From the NCBI RefSeq assembly GCF_030273445.1, contig NZ_CP120678.1, forward strand, positions 2,209,501 to 2,273,500: a stretch of DNA of 64,000 bases, written 5' to 3'. The position numbers were made by a program, and so were the translations under genes. The notes beneath the pieces were generated by a model. The model worked only from the letters and a program-made list of their open reading frames with translations. It was not told where the DNA came from and ran no database searches. Shown piece by piece: positions 48,981 to 58,379 of this stretch (positions within the stretch are counted from its first letter, which is position 1; each line of letters opens with the position of its first letter). The stretch comes from Selenobaculum gibii. Lineage in GTDB: Bacteria > Bacillota > Negativicutes > ICN-92133.

Positions 48981-51494
48981 TTATTCCTTGCCGCAACATT
49001 TTTTGTATTTTTTCCCTGAACCGCATGGACACAAATCATTTCTTCCTGTTGTGTCATGATTTACATACGGTTTCTTCGGATCTTCTTCCACTTCATCTCC
49101 ATGAACTTCTTTTGCACCTTCTAAGTGACTCTGTGGTTTTGCTTCCGTCGCGATATTTACTCTAAACATTAATTTTGCGATATCTTCTTGAATGTTCGCA
49201 ATCATCCCTTGGAACATATCAAAAGCTTCTACTTTATATTCAATCAATGGATTACGTTGACCATAAGCACGCAAATTGATTCCTTCACGTAACATATCCA
49301 TCTGATCCAAATGCTCCATCCATTTGCTGTCAACCACTTTAAGCATAATTACTTTTTCAAGTTCACGCATGCTGTCTTCACCAAATAACAATTCGCGTTC
49401 TGCATAAGCATCTTGTGCTGCTTTTTGTAAAGTTTCTTTAAGTTCATCACGGCTCATTGCTTCAAGCTCAGACTGCACTAACTTGCCTTCTGGCGCAAAT
49501 AAAGCTTCACAAGCTTTGATTAACTTATCTACTTCCCACTCCTCTGGATAAAGCTTTTCATTTGCATAAACGTCCATTTCTTGGTCAATCAATTTATAGA
49601 TCATATCCATGATATTTTGTTTTAAATTATCACCCATTAGTATTTGACGACGTTGTCCATAAATGACTTCACGTTGTTGATTCATAACATCATCATATTC
49701 TAACACGTGTTTACGAATATCAAAGTTACGCGCTTCGACTTTCTTTTGCGCTTGTTCAATTGAACGCGTAATTAATGCATGCTCGATTGGTTCATCCTCT
49801 TCCATACCAAGTTTATCCATAATGTTAGCAATATTATCAGAACCGAATAAACGCATTAATTCATCTTCTAATGATAAGTAGAACCGCGATGAGCCTGGAT
49901 CACCTTGACGACCGGCACGTCCGCGAAGCTGATTGTCAATACGACGACTTTCATGGCGTTCTGTACCAATGATATGCAGTCCACCGAGTTCTTCTACACC
50001 TTCACCAAGCACAATATCCGTACCACGACCTGCCATATTTGTCGCAATCGTTACCGCGCCCAATTGTCCTGCTCCGGCGATGATCTGCGCTTCCATTTCA
50101 TGATATTTCGCATTCAATACATTATGTGCTACGCCGCTCTTTTTCAACACGCGGCTAAGTTCTTCTGATTGTTCAATCGACGTTGTACCAACCAACACCG
50201 GCTGCCCTTTGCGATGCGCTTCAATAATCGCATTCACAACCGCTTTGTATTTTGCCCGTTTTGTTTTATAGATAACATCTGGGAAATCAACACGCGCAAC
50301 TGGCTTATTCGTTGGAATCACAATAACAGGAAGACCATAAATTTTAATAAATTCATCTTCCTCTGTTTTTGCCGTACCTGTCATCCCACTTAATTTATCA
50401 TACATTCTAAAATAGTTTTGGAATGTAATCGCTGCTAGTGTTTGACTTTCACGCTCAATTTTTACGCCTTCTTTTGCTTCAATTGCTTGATGTAAACCAT
50501 CTGAATAACGGCGTCCAAACATTAATCGTCCTGTAAATTCATCGACAATAACTACTTCTCCATCACGTACTACATAATCTCGGTCACGTTTCATTAAGGC
50601 TTTGGCACGCAATGCTTGATTAAAGTGATGTGATAACGCAATATTTTCACTATCGTACATATTTTTTACTTGCAAACGTTTTTCAATTTTCGCTACACAT
50701 TCCTCTGTAGGTAATACAGCTTTTGCTTTCTCATCAATTGTATAGTCCACGCCTTCTTCTAAATCATTTACCGTTTTTGCCATAACCGCATACATCTCGG
50801 TAGATTTATCCCCTGCGCCAGAAATAATAAGCGGTGTACGAGCTTCATCAACTAAAATACTATCTACTTCATCGACAATCGCATAGTTTAGTTCACGTTG
50901 CACCATTTGATCTTGATAAATCACCATATTATCACGTAAATAATCGAACCCAAACTCATTATTCGTACCATACGTAATATCCGAAGCATATGCATTCTTA
51001 CGTTGATTAAAATCAAGTCCATGGGCAATTAAACCAACGCTTAATCCTAGGAAATTATATAATCTGCCCATCCATTCACTATCACGACGAGCTAAATAAT
51101 CATTTACCGTAATAACATGAACACCTTTACCTGTTAATGCATTTAAATATGTAGGCAATGTACCAACTAAAGTTTTACCTTCACCAGTACGCATTTCTGC
51201 GATTTTACCTTCATGCAAACAAATTCCGCCTAATAATTGCACATCAAAATGGCGCATTCCTAATACGCGACGTGATGCTTCTCTTACAACAGCAAATGCC
51301 TCTGGAAGTAAATCATCTAGAGTTTCCCCTTTATCTAAACGAAGTTTAAAGTCTTTTGTCTTAGCCGCCAATGATGCATCGCTCAAATTTTGCAAATCTG
51401 CCTCTAAAGCATTGATTTGTTCCACTCGTTCCATCATCCGTTTTATTTCTTTTTCGTTGCCATCACCAAATATTTTTTTTATAAAACCGAACAA
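48981..51494 (-). CDS. secA: Preprotein translocase ATPase SecA
   Basis: Motor of the Sec pathway, 837 aa. The DEAD motor starts with [20 protein letters not shown] (Walker A) and continues with [16 protein letters not shown]. The second motor half has [12 protein letters not shown] and [10 protein letters not shown]. The C-terminal zinc motif is [16 protein letters not shown], the SEC-C tail that binds SecB or ribosomes. The next gene on the strand is prfB, 33 nt downstream. Confidence 0.97.
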   Translation of the reverse strand: MFGFIKKIFGDGNEKEIKRMMERVEQINALEADLQNLSDASLAAKTKDFKLRLDKGETLDDLLPEAFAVVREASRRVLGMRHFDVQLLGGICLHEGKIAEMRTGEGKTLVGTLPTYLNALTGKGVHVITVNDYLARRDSEWMGRLYNFLGLSVGLIAHGLDFNQRKNAYASDITYGTNNEFGFDYLRDNMVIYQDQMVQRELNYAIVDEVDSILVDEARTPLIISGAGDKSTEMYAVMAKTVNDLEEGVDYTIDEKAKAVLPTEECVAKIEKRLQVKNMYDSENIALSHHFNQALRAKALMKRDRDYVVRDGEVVIVDEFTGRLMFGRRYSDGLHQAIEAKEGVKIERESQTLAAITFQNYFRMYDKLSGMTGTAKTEEDEFIKIYGLPVIVIPTNKPVARVDFPDVIYKTKRAKYKAVVNAIIEAHRKGQPVLVGTTSIEQSEELSRVLKKSGVAHNVLNAKYHEMEAQIIAGAGQLGAVTIATNMAGRGTDIVLGEGVEELGGLHIIGTERHESRRIDNQLRGRAGRQGDPGSSRFYLSLEDELMRLFGSDNIANIMDKLGMEEDEPIEHALITRSIEQAQKKVEARNFDIRKHVLEYDDVMNQQREVIYGQRRQILMGDNLKQNIMDMIYKLIDQEMDVYANEKLYPEEWEVDKLIKACEALFAPEGKLVQSELEAMSRDELKETLQKAAQDAYAERELLFGEDSMRELEKVIMLKVVDSKWMEHLDQMDMLREGINLRAYGQRNPLIEYKVEAFDMFQGMIANIQEDIAKLMFRVNIATEAKPQSHLEGAKEVHGDEVEEDPKKPYVNHDTTGRNDLCPCGSGKKYKKCCGKE

Positions 51495-51664
51495 ACTGTA
51501 TCACTCCTTGAACTATGTACGCATATACTCATACACTATTAGCCTATTTTAGAATTTTATCAAACTATGATCAATAAGTCAAAACTATATAGGTAAAAAA
51601 TTCAATCATTTTCCCTTTCTTATTGTATACCAAAACACAAAATTATATTTTTATTTTTTCCACA

Positions 51665-51697
51665 TAAAAAGACCTCGCATTTGCGAGGTCTTTTCGC
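51665..51697 (-). terminator. Terminator of hpf
   Basis: AAAAGACCTCGCA and TGCGAGGTCTTTT form a perfect stem directly below the hpf stop. Confidence 0.85.
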
Positions 51698-51704
51698 TTT
51701 AATT

Positions 51705-52241
51705 TTACTCTGGTTCAATTAAGGCATATCTGCCATCTTTACGGCGATACACAACATTGACTTCTTCACTCTTCGCATTTCTAAATACAAAGAAATCGTG
51801 ATTAATTAAGTTCATTTGCATAATCGCTTCTTGAACATCCATCGGTTTTACTGGGAATTTTTTCGTCTTTGCGACTGGATATTCTTCTGATTCATCATTT
51901 TTTTCTACAACAGGAGCTGTTGCGGTTTCAAATTTAAACCCGCCTGTACGAAAACGTTTCGTTAATTTTGTTTTATGTTTATGAATTTGACGTTCTAATT
52001 TTTCAATCACAAGATCAATGGAAGTATACATATCCATTGTGGATTCTTCTCCTCGAAGCAACATACCATCTACAGGTACAGTTACCTCAACAATATGCCG
52101 TCCTTTCGTCACAGTAAGTAATGCGGTAATTGCCCCAACATCATCAAAATATTTTGTTACTTTGCCAACTTTTTTTTCTACATAATCTTTTAATGCTGGA
52201 GTGATTTCAATGTTTTTTCCTCTAATAGTGAATGTTGCCAT
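51705..52241 (-). CDS. hpf: Ribosome hibernation promoting factor, long form
   Basis: Ribosome-associated factor of 178 aa that dimerises 70S ribosomes in stationary phase. The N-terminal S30AE domain starts TFTIRGKNIEITPALKDYVEKKV. A linker (~100-120) leads to the C-terminal dimerisation domain with MQEAIMQMNLINHDFFVFRNA-type sequence and the tail YRRKDGRYALIEPE. Start ATG 52241 has AGGGG 9 nt upstream; the ATG at 52250 touches that site. Confidence 0.94.
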   Translation of the reverse strand: MATFTIRGKNIEITPALKDYVEKKVGKVTKYFDDVGAITALLTVTKGRHIVEVTVPVDGMLLRGEESTMDMYTSIDLVIEKLERQIHKHKTKLTKRFRTGGFKFETATAPVVEKNDESEEYPVAKTKKFPVKPMDVQEAIMQMNLINHDFFVFRNAKSEEVNVVYRRKDGRYALIEPE

Positions 52242-52263
52242 AGCACCCATCCCCTTTCCTGTG

Positions 52264-52575
52264 TCCTATGCTATTATATATTCTGCATAAAGAAAAAAAC
52301 CCCTTCTTTTTATAAACGAATATTCTGAAACTTTACACAAAATTTTATATTTTTCGCCAAAATAATCATTTCACTATCAAAAGTTTACATTTTTAGTGAT
52401 GAAATTATGCAATTCTTTTGATTCTAGAGAAGAGTAAAATTCTATTTACTTTAAAAGAATTTAGGACAAGAAATAAATACAACATAAAGACTTCCGCATG
52501 ATTAAACTACAAATTGTTTTCATAAAATATAAAACCCGGCCTACTTTCATAAGCCGGGAAAAATAATTCTATTTA
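52264..52575. other. 312-nt AT-rich gap between hpf and cspA
   Basis: Apart from the cspA terminator and a TATAAT-like sequence at 52273-52278 (minus strand) that could belong to the hpf promoter, I see no gene, structured RNA or repeat here. Confidence 0.4.
52529..52563 (-). terminator. Terminator of the cold-shock gene
   Basis: CCCGGC and GCCGGG pair, followed by TTTTATATTTT on the minus strand. Confidence 0.8.
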
Positions 52576-52776
52576 TTAAGCTGTTTTTGTAACGTTAGAA
52601 GCTTGTGGTCCACGTGCGCCATCAACGATTTCAAACTCAACGCCTTGACCTTCAGCTAGAGTTTTAAATCCTTCATCTTGAATAGCGGAAAAATGTACGA
52701 AAACATCGCCACCATCTTCTCTTTCAATAAATCCGTAACCTTTTTCTGCGCTAAACCATTTAACTTTACCAATCAT
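52576..52776 (-). CDS. Cold-shock protein (CspA family)
   Basis: 66-aa nucleic-acid chaperone. RNP-1 KGYGFIERE and RNP-2 VFVHFSAI are both present, and the fold ends VTKTA. Start is ATG 52776 (MIGKVKWF), with TAGGAGG upstream. Confidence 0.94.
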   Translation of the reverse strand: MIGKVKWFSAEKGYGFIEREDGGDVFVHFSAIQDEGFKTLAEGQGVEFEIVDGARGPQASNVTKTA

Positions 52777-52878
52777 TATGAAATTCCTCCTAGAAATAAA
52801 CTGGCACATCGAACTCGATGACCACGTTATCCATTATATCCATGATGGAACTATTTGTCAACCTCAAAAACCTTGTGT

Positions 52879-53598
52879 TTAAAGGATTTTTGATAAAAAT
52901 GTTTTTGTCCGTTCCTCTTGTGGCGATTCAAAAATCGCTTTCGGAGATCCTTCTTCAACAATTTTACCTTCATCGACAAAAAGCACCCTGTCACCAACCT
53001 CACGAGCAAATCCCATTTCGTGAGTAACTACGACCATTGTCATCCCCTCTTTTGCAAGGCTCTTCATAACATCAAGCACCTCGTTTACCATCTCTGGATC
53101 AAGCGCAGAAGTAGGTTCATCGAAAAGCATAATTTTAGGCTTCATCGCCAGTGCTCTAGCAATTGCTACACGTTGTTGCTGCCCTCCAGATAATTGAGAT
53201 GGATATGCATTCGCTTTATCTTCAAGCCCGACTTTTCTAAGCAAACTCAATGCAGTTTCTTTCGCTTCCTCTTTGGAAATCATTCTTACTTTCATCGGTG
53301 CTAATGTAATATTTTCCATCACCGTCATATGTCCAAATAAATTAAAGCGTTGAAAAACCATCCCTACTTCAGTACGAACTTTATTGATATTTGATTCATT
53401 GCTCAATGGAATTCCGTCCACAATAATTTCGCCATCTGTCGGCTGCTCCAAATAATTAATGCAACGCAATAACGTACTTTTCCCGGAACCACTTGGTCCG
53501 ATAATAACAACGACTTCTTTTTCTTCTATTTCTACATTAATACCTTTTAAAACTTCAATCTTACCAAAAGCTTTATGCAAATTTTTAATACTTATCAT
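52879..53598 (-). CDS. Polar amino acid ABC transporter, ATP-binding protein
   Basis: ABC ATPase of 239 aa: [29 protein letters not shown] and [13 protein letters not shown], typical of the GlnQ/HisP branch. It overlaps the permease gene by 14 nt. The specific amino acid cannot be read. Confidence 0.93.
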   Translation of the reverse strand: MISIKNLHKAFGKIEVLKGINVEIEEKEVVVIIGPSGSGKSTLLRCINYLEQPTDGEIIVDGIPLSNESNINKVRTEVGMVFQRFNLFGHMTVMENITLAPMKVRMISKEEAKETALSLLRKVGLEDKANAYPSQLSGGQQQRVAIARALAMKPKIMLFDEPTSALDPEMVNEVLDVMKSLAKEGMTMVVVTHEMGFAREVGDRVLFVDEGKIVEEGSPKAIFESPQEERTKTFLSKIL

Positions 53599-54250
53599 CT
53601 ATTTTGTACCTCCGCTCCAAATACGCAACTAAGCGGGAAATAGTAAGTGTCATAATCAAATAAATAAAAGCTACACTAATCCAAATTTCCAACGAACCAT
53701 ATGTACGCGCAATAATTAGCTGCCCACGACGTGTAAGCTCTTCAAATCCGATAACTGAAACTAGTGAAGAATCTTTTAACATCGCAATAAACTCGTTACC
53801 AAGTGGTGGAATAACACGTTTAAATGCCTGCGGTACAATAATATAACGCATCGTCTGCCCCCAACTCATCCCAAGTGAACGTCCTGCCTCCATCTGACCT
53901 TTATCAATTGACTCAATCCCAGCCCGAAAAATTTCTGCAACATAGGCACCACTATTAATACTACAAGCAGTAATCGCAGCAATAAACGGATCAACCCTCA
54001 TACCAGTAATTATCGGTAATGCAAAATACATAATAAAAATCTGCACTAAGAGTGGCGTTCCACGAATAAAGTCAACATAAACTGCCGCCAGCGTCCTTAT
54101 CGGCCAAAACTGTGCTAATCGTGCAATTCCCGCAAATAAGCCGATAAACAAACCTAACCCAACACTAATTAGCGTGATTTTTATCGTTACTATTGCACCT
54201 TCTAATAATAATGGCATTGAATTTGCCACCAAGGAAAAATTAAAATCCAT
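53585..54250 (-). CDS. Polar amino acid ABC transporter, permease
   Basis: 221-aa permease of the HisM/GlnP type with about five membrane segments and the EAA-loop sequence [34 protein letters not shown]. Start is ATG 54250, after AGGATGG. A terminator-like hairpin separates it from the binding-protein gene, which would give less permease than binding protein. Confidence 0.92.
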   Translation of the reverse strand: MDFNFSLVANSMPLLLEGAIVTIKITLISVGLGLFIGLFAGIARLAQFWPIRTLAAVYVDFIRGTPLLVQIFIMYFALPIITGMRVDPFIAAITACSINSGAYVAEIFRAGIESIDKGQMEAGRSLGMSWGQTMRYIIVPQAFKRVIPPLGNEFIAMLKDSSLVSVIGFEELTRRGQLIIARTYGSLEIWISVAFIYLIMTLTISRLVAYLERRYKIDDKY

Positions 54251-54419
54251 ACATATCCATCCTAACAATTCATAATTACTAACCATTCTTGTATATTCAT
54301 ACTAATGATTATAGTAAAAAGGAGAAAACGTGTCAACGAAAAAAGTGGCTATAGATCTTTTATTCAAGGCTTAATAAAAGATTTTCTCTCTACTTTACCT
54401 TAAAACGCTCCAAAACTCT

Positions 54420-54668
54420 CTACGATTTACACCTATGCATAAAAACTCTCTCAAGATATGCATGCGAAAGGGGTTGCAGTACTATGCAACCCCTTTTCGT
54501 TTTATGTATTTTACTTTTGACCAAACCATTTTGATAGATTTTATCGTACTCACCATTTGCCTTTAATTCAGCTAATGCCTTGTTAACTTTTGCTACAAGC
54601 TCTGTATTGTTTTTATCAAAAGCAATTCCATAATCTTCCGAAGTCAATGCAAGTAATCTTTTTGACAT
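54420..54668 (-). pseudogene. Truncated and frameshifted duplicate of the amino acid binding-protein gene
   Basis: The frame starts like the neighbouring binding protein (MSKRLLALT after GGAGGTG; compare MSRKLISLL) and jumps at once to its C-terminus (SEDYGIAFDKNN..NGEYDKIYQ; compare AEDYGIAISKKN..NGEYDKIFEKWFG). About 190 residues between are gone. One base is then missing: restoring it reads KIYQKWFGQK and a stop at 54511-54513, right before the terminator hairpin. The present frame instead runs through that hairpin to 54420. The shortened product could not bind substrate. This is a decayed tandem copy. Confidence 0.85.
54470..54499 (-). terminator. Terminator after the binding-protein genes
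   Basis: AAAGGGGTTGCA and TGCAACCCCTTT pair perfectly, with a short loop and T-rich flank, upstream of the permease gene. Confidence 0.8.
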
Positions 54669-54743
54669 AAATACACCTCCAAAGACATAATCTATAAGCT
54701 TTTGAAAGTTCATTAACAATAAAATTTATTTAATATTTAGCAG

Positions 54744-55517
54744 TTATTTTACTTGCTTACCGAACCATTTTTCAAAAATTTTATCGTATTCACCATTTGC
54801 CTGTAATTTTTCTAATGCTTCATCAATTTGTTTTGCAAGTTCAGGATTTTTCTTAGAAATTGCGATTCCATAATCTTCAGCTGTTAGGATTTCAGGGAAA
54901 GTTTTTGCGTCTTTAGTTCCACCTTGTGCTAGGAAATAATCATTTACAGGTCTATCATTTACAACTGCATCTACACCACCAGCTTTTAATTCTAAGAAAG
55001 TATCTGCAGAGCTGTTAAATTCTTTTACCGTAGCATCTTTAATTTCTCTTGCTTTATTTGCACCAGTCGTTCCAATTTGAACTGCAATTGTTTTTCCTTC
55101 TAAATCTTTAAAACTTTTAATTGTATCGTTGTCATTTCTAACAACAAATGTTAAACCTGATTGGTAATAAGGTTTTGAAAACGCTACTTTTTGTTTACGT
55201 TCTTCTGTAACTGTCATTCCACTAATAATCATATCAATATTACCAGCTTCAAGCGCAGGAATTAAACCATCAAAATTTACATTTTGAATATCTGCTTGAT
55301 AACCCATTTCTTTTGCAATTGCTCTGGCTAGATCCATATCAAAACCAACGTATTCTTTTCCATCAACATCTTGGAATTCAAACGGAGCAAAATCTGCATT
55401 TGTCCCAATTCTTAAAACTTTTGCATCACTCTTTTTCGTATCTGATCCACAACCTGTTACTAAAGCCATAACAACAAAAACACTAAGCATCAAAAGAGAT
55501 ATTAACTTTCTTGACAT
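54744..55517 (-). CDS. Polar amino acid ABC transporter, substrate-binding lipoprotein
   Basis: 257-aa exported lipoprotein. The signal peptide ends at lipobox ALVTGCGSD. The mature part is a family 3 binding protein: RIGTNADFAPFEFQDVDGKEYVGFDMDLARAIAKEM and ADIQNVNFDGLIPALEAGNIDMIISGMTVTEERK. Start is ATG 55517, after AGGAGG. It heads the transporter operon. The amino acid specificity is not determined. Confidence 0.93.
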   Translation of the reverse strand: MSRKLISLLMLSVFVVMALVTGCGSDTKKSDAKVLRIGTNADFAPFEFQDVDGKEYVGFDMDLARAIAKEMGYQADIQNVNFDGLIPALEAGNIDMIISGMTVTEERKQKVAFSKPYYQSGLTFVVRNDNDTIKSFKDLEGKTIAVQIGTTGANKAREIKDATVKEFNSSADTFLELKAGGVDAVVNDRPVNDYFLAQGGTKDAKTFPEILTAEDYGIAISKKNPELAKQIDEALEKLQANGEYDKIFEKWFGKQVK

Positions 55518-55579
55518 AAAAAAACCTCCTAATAATAATATATTTGATAATAATTTCTTAAAAAACATCCAACAAACAC

Positions 55580-55604
55580 TCAAAGCCCGGATTTTACTCC
55601 GGGC
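55580..55604 (-). terminator. Terminator of the zinc-ribbon gene
   Basis: GCCCGGA and TCCGGGC pair around GTAAAA, followed by TTT on the minus strand. Confidence 0.75.
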
Positions 55605-55634
55605 CTAAGGGACACAACATCAATATATAATTAT

Positions 55635-55925
55635 TTATTGGCGTTGAGCGTTGAAGCAATCACGACAATAAACAGGACGATCATTGCGTGGTTGGAATGG
55701 TACTTGAGTAGTTACGCCACAGTTAGCGCAAACAACATCGTACATTTCACGTTGTGGTCTAGATTCGCCACCATCACGGTTACGTCTTCTAGAATCGCGG
55801 CAGTCGCGACAACGTACTGGTTCGTTTTCGAACCCTTTTTCTGCGTAGAATTCTTGTTCACCTGCGCTGAAAATAAAATCTTTTCCGCAGTCTTTACATT
55901 GAAGAGTTTTATCCTCGAAAGCCAT
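55635..55925 (-). CDS. Small zinc-ribbon protein
   Basis: 96-aa protein with two zinc-ribbon units: CKDCGKDF...CRDCRDSRRR and CANCGVTTQV...CYC-type YCRDCFNAQ. The first is of the zf-trcl kind. The linker is rich in Arg and Gly (RRRNRDGGESRPQRE), which suggests nucleic-acid contact. Function unknown. It follows a large structured RNA by about 30 nt and may share its transcript. Confidence 0.8.
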   Translation of the reverse strand: MAFEDKTLQCKDCGKDFIFSAGEQEFYAEKGFENEPVRCRDCRDSRRRNRDGGESRPQREMYDVVCANCGVTTQVPFQPRNDRPVYCRDCFNAQRQ

Positions 55926-55954
55926 TAAAAAAATCCCCTCACCTTTTGAGTTTT

Positions 55955-56197
55955 AAGAATATGCCTAGCCGACCTGGTTTTTGACCCCACACTCGCCTGC
56001 TGGAAAGTTCGCTACTAGAAAGTCCTTCCCTCACTACTAAATCTCTCGGGTATCACATCAATTATGTACAAATAAATCCCGGCAGGTCTTACCTCTAAGC
56101 TGCACCATGATCAGAGCCTCTTTGGACTCCTTACGTGGATCGTTTTGCCTGCAACTGGCATCGACTTCCAACCACGGACCTAAGCAAATTGTTCTTA
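55955..56197 (-). ncRNA. Large structured RNA (~243 nt) upstream of the zinc-ribbon gene
   Basis: The ends pair: TGCTTAG near 56180-56187 with CTAGGCA near 55962-55968, extended by AAGAA/TTCTT. Inside are CGTGG/CCACG enclosing TGCC/GGCA, CCTGC/GCAGG, CGGG/CCCG and GGAAG/CTTTCC stems. There is no coding frame of note. A promoter with correct -10 and -35 lies so that transcription starts at the first base of the closing helix. It could be an independent RNA or a long leader of the zinc-ribbon mRNA. Size and ends recall classes such as raiA RNA, but I cannot confirm this. Confidence 0.7.
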
Positions 56198-56203
56198 ATC
56201 ATA

Positions 56204-56232
56204 AGTATAAATTTTTCCTACAAAAAAAGCAA
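56204..56232 (-). promoter_or_regulatory. Predicted promoter of the structured RNA
   Basis: Minus-strand TTGCTT, 17 nt and TATACT. The expected start site is at about 56197-56198, the 5' end of the RNA closing helix. Confidence 0.7.
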
Positions 56233-56255
56233 GATTTTTTTCTGTATACAGCAAT

Positions 56256-56678
56256 CTATTTGACAAAATTATCAATCACAAAGAATGTTCCTCGCGCTTT
56301 TGCACATAGGTCTCCTTTTTCACTTAGAATCTTTGCCTCAGAAACCATCGTCTTTCCTCCATTGTGTAAAACCTCAGCAACTGCAATCACATTTTCCCCA
56401 AGTTTAGCCGCCCTAATAAAGTTGATATTCAAATCCATTGTTACTACTTTTTTATTTACACTCATACACGATGCTCCCATCGCAGTATCCGCAAGTGACA
56501 TTAATACCCCACCATGTGCAATTCCATGTGCATTCGTATGCTTCTCGGTAATCGGCATCCCTAGCGTCACTTGTCCATCTTCGATATTTACAAGTGACAT
56601 ATCAATTACATGAATAAATGGATCATTCTCATAAAACTGCTCCATTTTCTCCATAAATTCTTCCGTAAACTCCGCCAA
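56256..56678 (-). CDS. PaaI-type hotdog thioesterase
   Basis: 140-aa hotdog-fold acyl-CoA thioesterase. The motif NAHGIAHGGVLMSLADTAMG contains the active-site Gly and Asp region. Start is probably TTG 56678, 7 nt after GGAGG. Substrate unknown; it probably releases CoA from stalled or toxic acyl-CoA esters. Confidence 0.87.
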   Translation of the reverse strand: MAEFTEEFMEKMEQFYENDPFIHVIDMSLVNIEDGQVTLGMPITEKHTNAHGIAHGGVLMSLADTAMGASCMSVNKKVVTMDLNINFIRAAKLGENVIAVAEVLHNGGKTMVSEAKILSEKGDLCAKARGTFFVIDNFVK

Positions 56679-56819
56679 AACAATTCCTCCAGCTATTTAT
56701 AATACTTTTATTTTTTCTGTTAAAACAAAGTTAATACAAAAATAATTTTTTACAATTACCTTTAATTATTTATTACTATACACAAAATAAGTTTTATTTG
56801 CAATTTATAGATTAAAGGC

Positions 56820-56856
56820 AAAAAAATACCGTCTGCCAATGCAAACGGTATTTTTA
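56820..56856. terminator. Terminator of the YjfB gene
   Basis: AATACCGTTTGCA and TGCAGACGGTATT-like arms pair (AATACCGT/ACGGTATT core), with A and T runs, directly below the stop. Confidence 0.8.
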
Positions 56857-57048
56857 TTACGCAATAATATCAAAATTAGAGCCAAGATACGGCTGTGCAG
56901 CATGTTGTTCAGCCATAACACTATTCAACATATCCGCAGTGCTTTCCGCACTCCCCATCGCCATCTTTAGCACTGAAGTACCCATATCTTGCGCTACCTT
57001 TTGATTGCTCATTCCAACCGACATTGCTGCAATAGACATTGTATCCAT
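56857..57048 (-). CDS. YjfB family small protein
   Basis: 63-aa protein matching the YjfB family annotated as putative motility protein: MSIAAMSVGMSNQKVAQDMG...LKMAMGSAESTADML. It has no signal peptide or catalytic motif. It marks the border of the glycan locus. Confidence 0.75.
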   Translation of the reverse strand: MDTMSIAAMSVGMSNQKVAQDMGTSVLKMAMGSAESTADMLNSVMAEQHAAQPYLGSNFDIIA

Positions 57049-57129
57049 AAAAGCACCCCATTTATTATGTAATCACTAAATACATTCTATCATAAAAGGC
57101 TATAAAGAAATATACTTTTTCTTAATTAA

Positions 57130-57761
57130 ACCTTATAATATGACCTTCACCAAAGATATGTACCATTTTATGCTCTGTTGCTTATGAGATAAATGCCAAC
57201 TTATTATTATGAATCATCTTTACTTTATTAGCAATTATAACTTTAGCTGCTCCAACAAGAATACTCCAATGTTCATATAATGATGATCCCGCTTCAATCC
57301 TAATTTACTTTTTGGATTTATCCGAAAATTTTTCATTCTACATCCTAAGCTTTCACCTATATTATTCCAATAATAAAATTCTTAATTTATATATTTTCTT
57401 ACTAAATCAAACTTGCCTTTTCCTTAAAAGATTCTACTAAGTAATAATTACCTAAAATTTCTCCTACCTTAATATACCCATAATCAGTTTTAGGCACATC
57501 CATTTTTATCCCACAAATAACAAATTAAATTTATTTTGACAACTCTAGTCCAAACTTTAATGAGTTTATAAATGTATTTTCATTTTGAATTATCAAGACA
57601 AAATTTTATTACTAAAGCAGTTGCTGATGCAAGATTCTTTCTCTCAGGCTCTAAAATAATACGAATTCCCTTTGCGCCACATTCTCTAACTTCATTTTCA
57701 ACATAATATAGCTACTCGATATTCATCATAATAAGAACATCTTTTCGCTGTCCCAAAATCA
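57130..57761 (-). pseudogene. manC: Remnant of mannose-1-phosphate guanylyltransferase gene
   Basis: No frame is open, but pieces in shifting minus-strand frames match a ManC-type bifunctional enzyme in order: DVLIMMNIE.LYYVENEVREC and ILEPERKNLASATALVIKF (nucleotidyltransferase), then VPKTDYGYIKVGEILGNYY and VESFKEK, then HWSILVGAAKVIIANK of the C-terminal cupin. Stops and frameshifts separate them and the N-terminal GTP-binding region is missing. The enzyme would have made GDP-mannose. Confidence 0.75.
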
Positions 57762-58329
57762 TTTCTTCTATCATCACTTTACATAATTGCTGTAATAATG
57801 TTTTTGGGCTTCATCCTAAACTTTCCTTGCAATTAGCTAAAGACGAATCAGCTTCGACTAGTACATTTCCATTACTTTATCTATTCCTATTTCCTCGACA
57901 CCTTCCTCCTGCCATTCAATTTCTACTTCAACTATTTAACCGCTACTTCAAGAAACGCGCGAACTTCGTGTAATTACAAGTATAAATTCCATAAATACTA
58001 CCAATAATTCACTGTAATCCAATGCTCGTATAATTTCGCAACAGCATATGGACTGCGCAGATAAAAAGGGTTGCTTCTTTCTACGGAATTTCCTGTACTA
58101 ATCCATATAATACACTCGTCGCTGCCCGATAAAATTTTGTTTTCTTCTCTAACTTCAAGAAACGACTTGTCTCTAAAAGTCTAAGCGTTCCTAAAGCATC
58201 TGCATTTTGCAGTATACTCCGTAGTTCCAAAAGATACCTGTACATGACTCTGTCCAAAATTCCATCTGGTTGAACTTCTTGTATGACACGAATCAAATTC
58301 TTACGCATAAAAATCCTCCAATAAAACAC
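57762..58329 (-). pseudogene. gmd: Remnant of GDP-mannose 4,6-dehydratase gene
   Basis: A short open frame (ATG 58308 to 58081, 75 aa) looks hypothetical but reads [33 protein letters not shown] and LYGLVQEIP, the middle of Gmd, with the usual VAVSFE stretch scrambled. After its stop, with a frameshift, come RSPYAVAKLYEHWITVNY and YGIYTCN, then a jump of about 120 residues to FLEVAVKYL, EIEWQEEGVEEIGID and SPKTLLQQL of the Gmd C-terminus. Catalytic Tyr and Lys survive but the frame is destroyed. It runs into the manC remnant at about 57761. Confidence 0.85.
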
Positions 58330-58379
58330 TAATCAAAAACAAGTAAACTTTACAATCTCTAAAACGATAAGATTTTACA

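Noticed and set aside
58081-58308. Novel small protein of 75-82 aa
   Set aside because: Its sequence aligns in order with residues of GDP-mannose 4,6-dehydratase and continues after the stop in another frame; it is a gene fragment.
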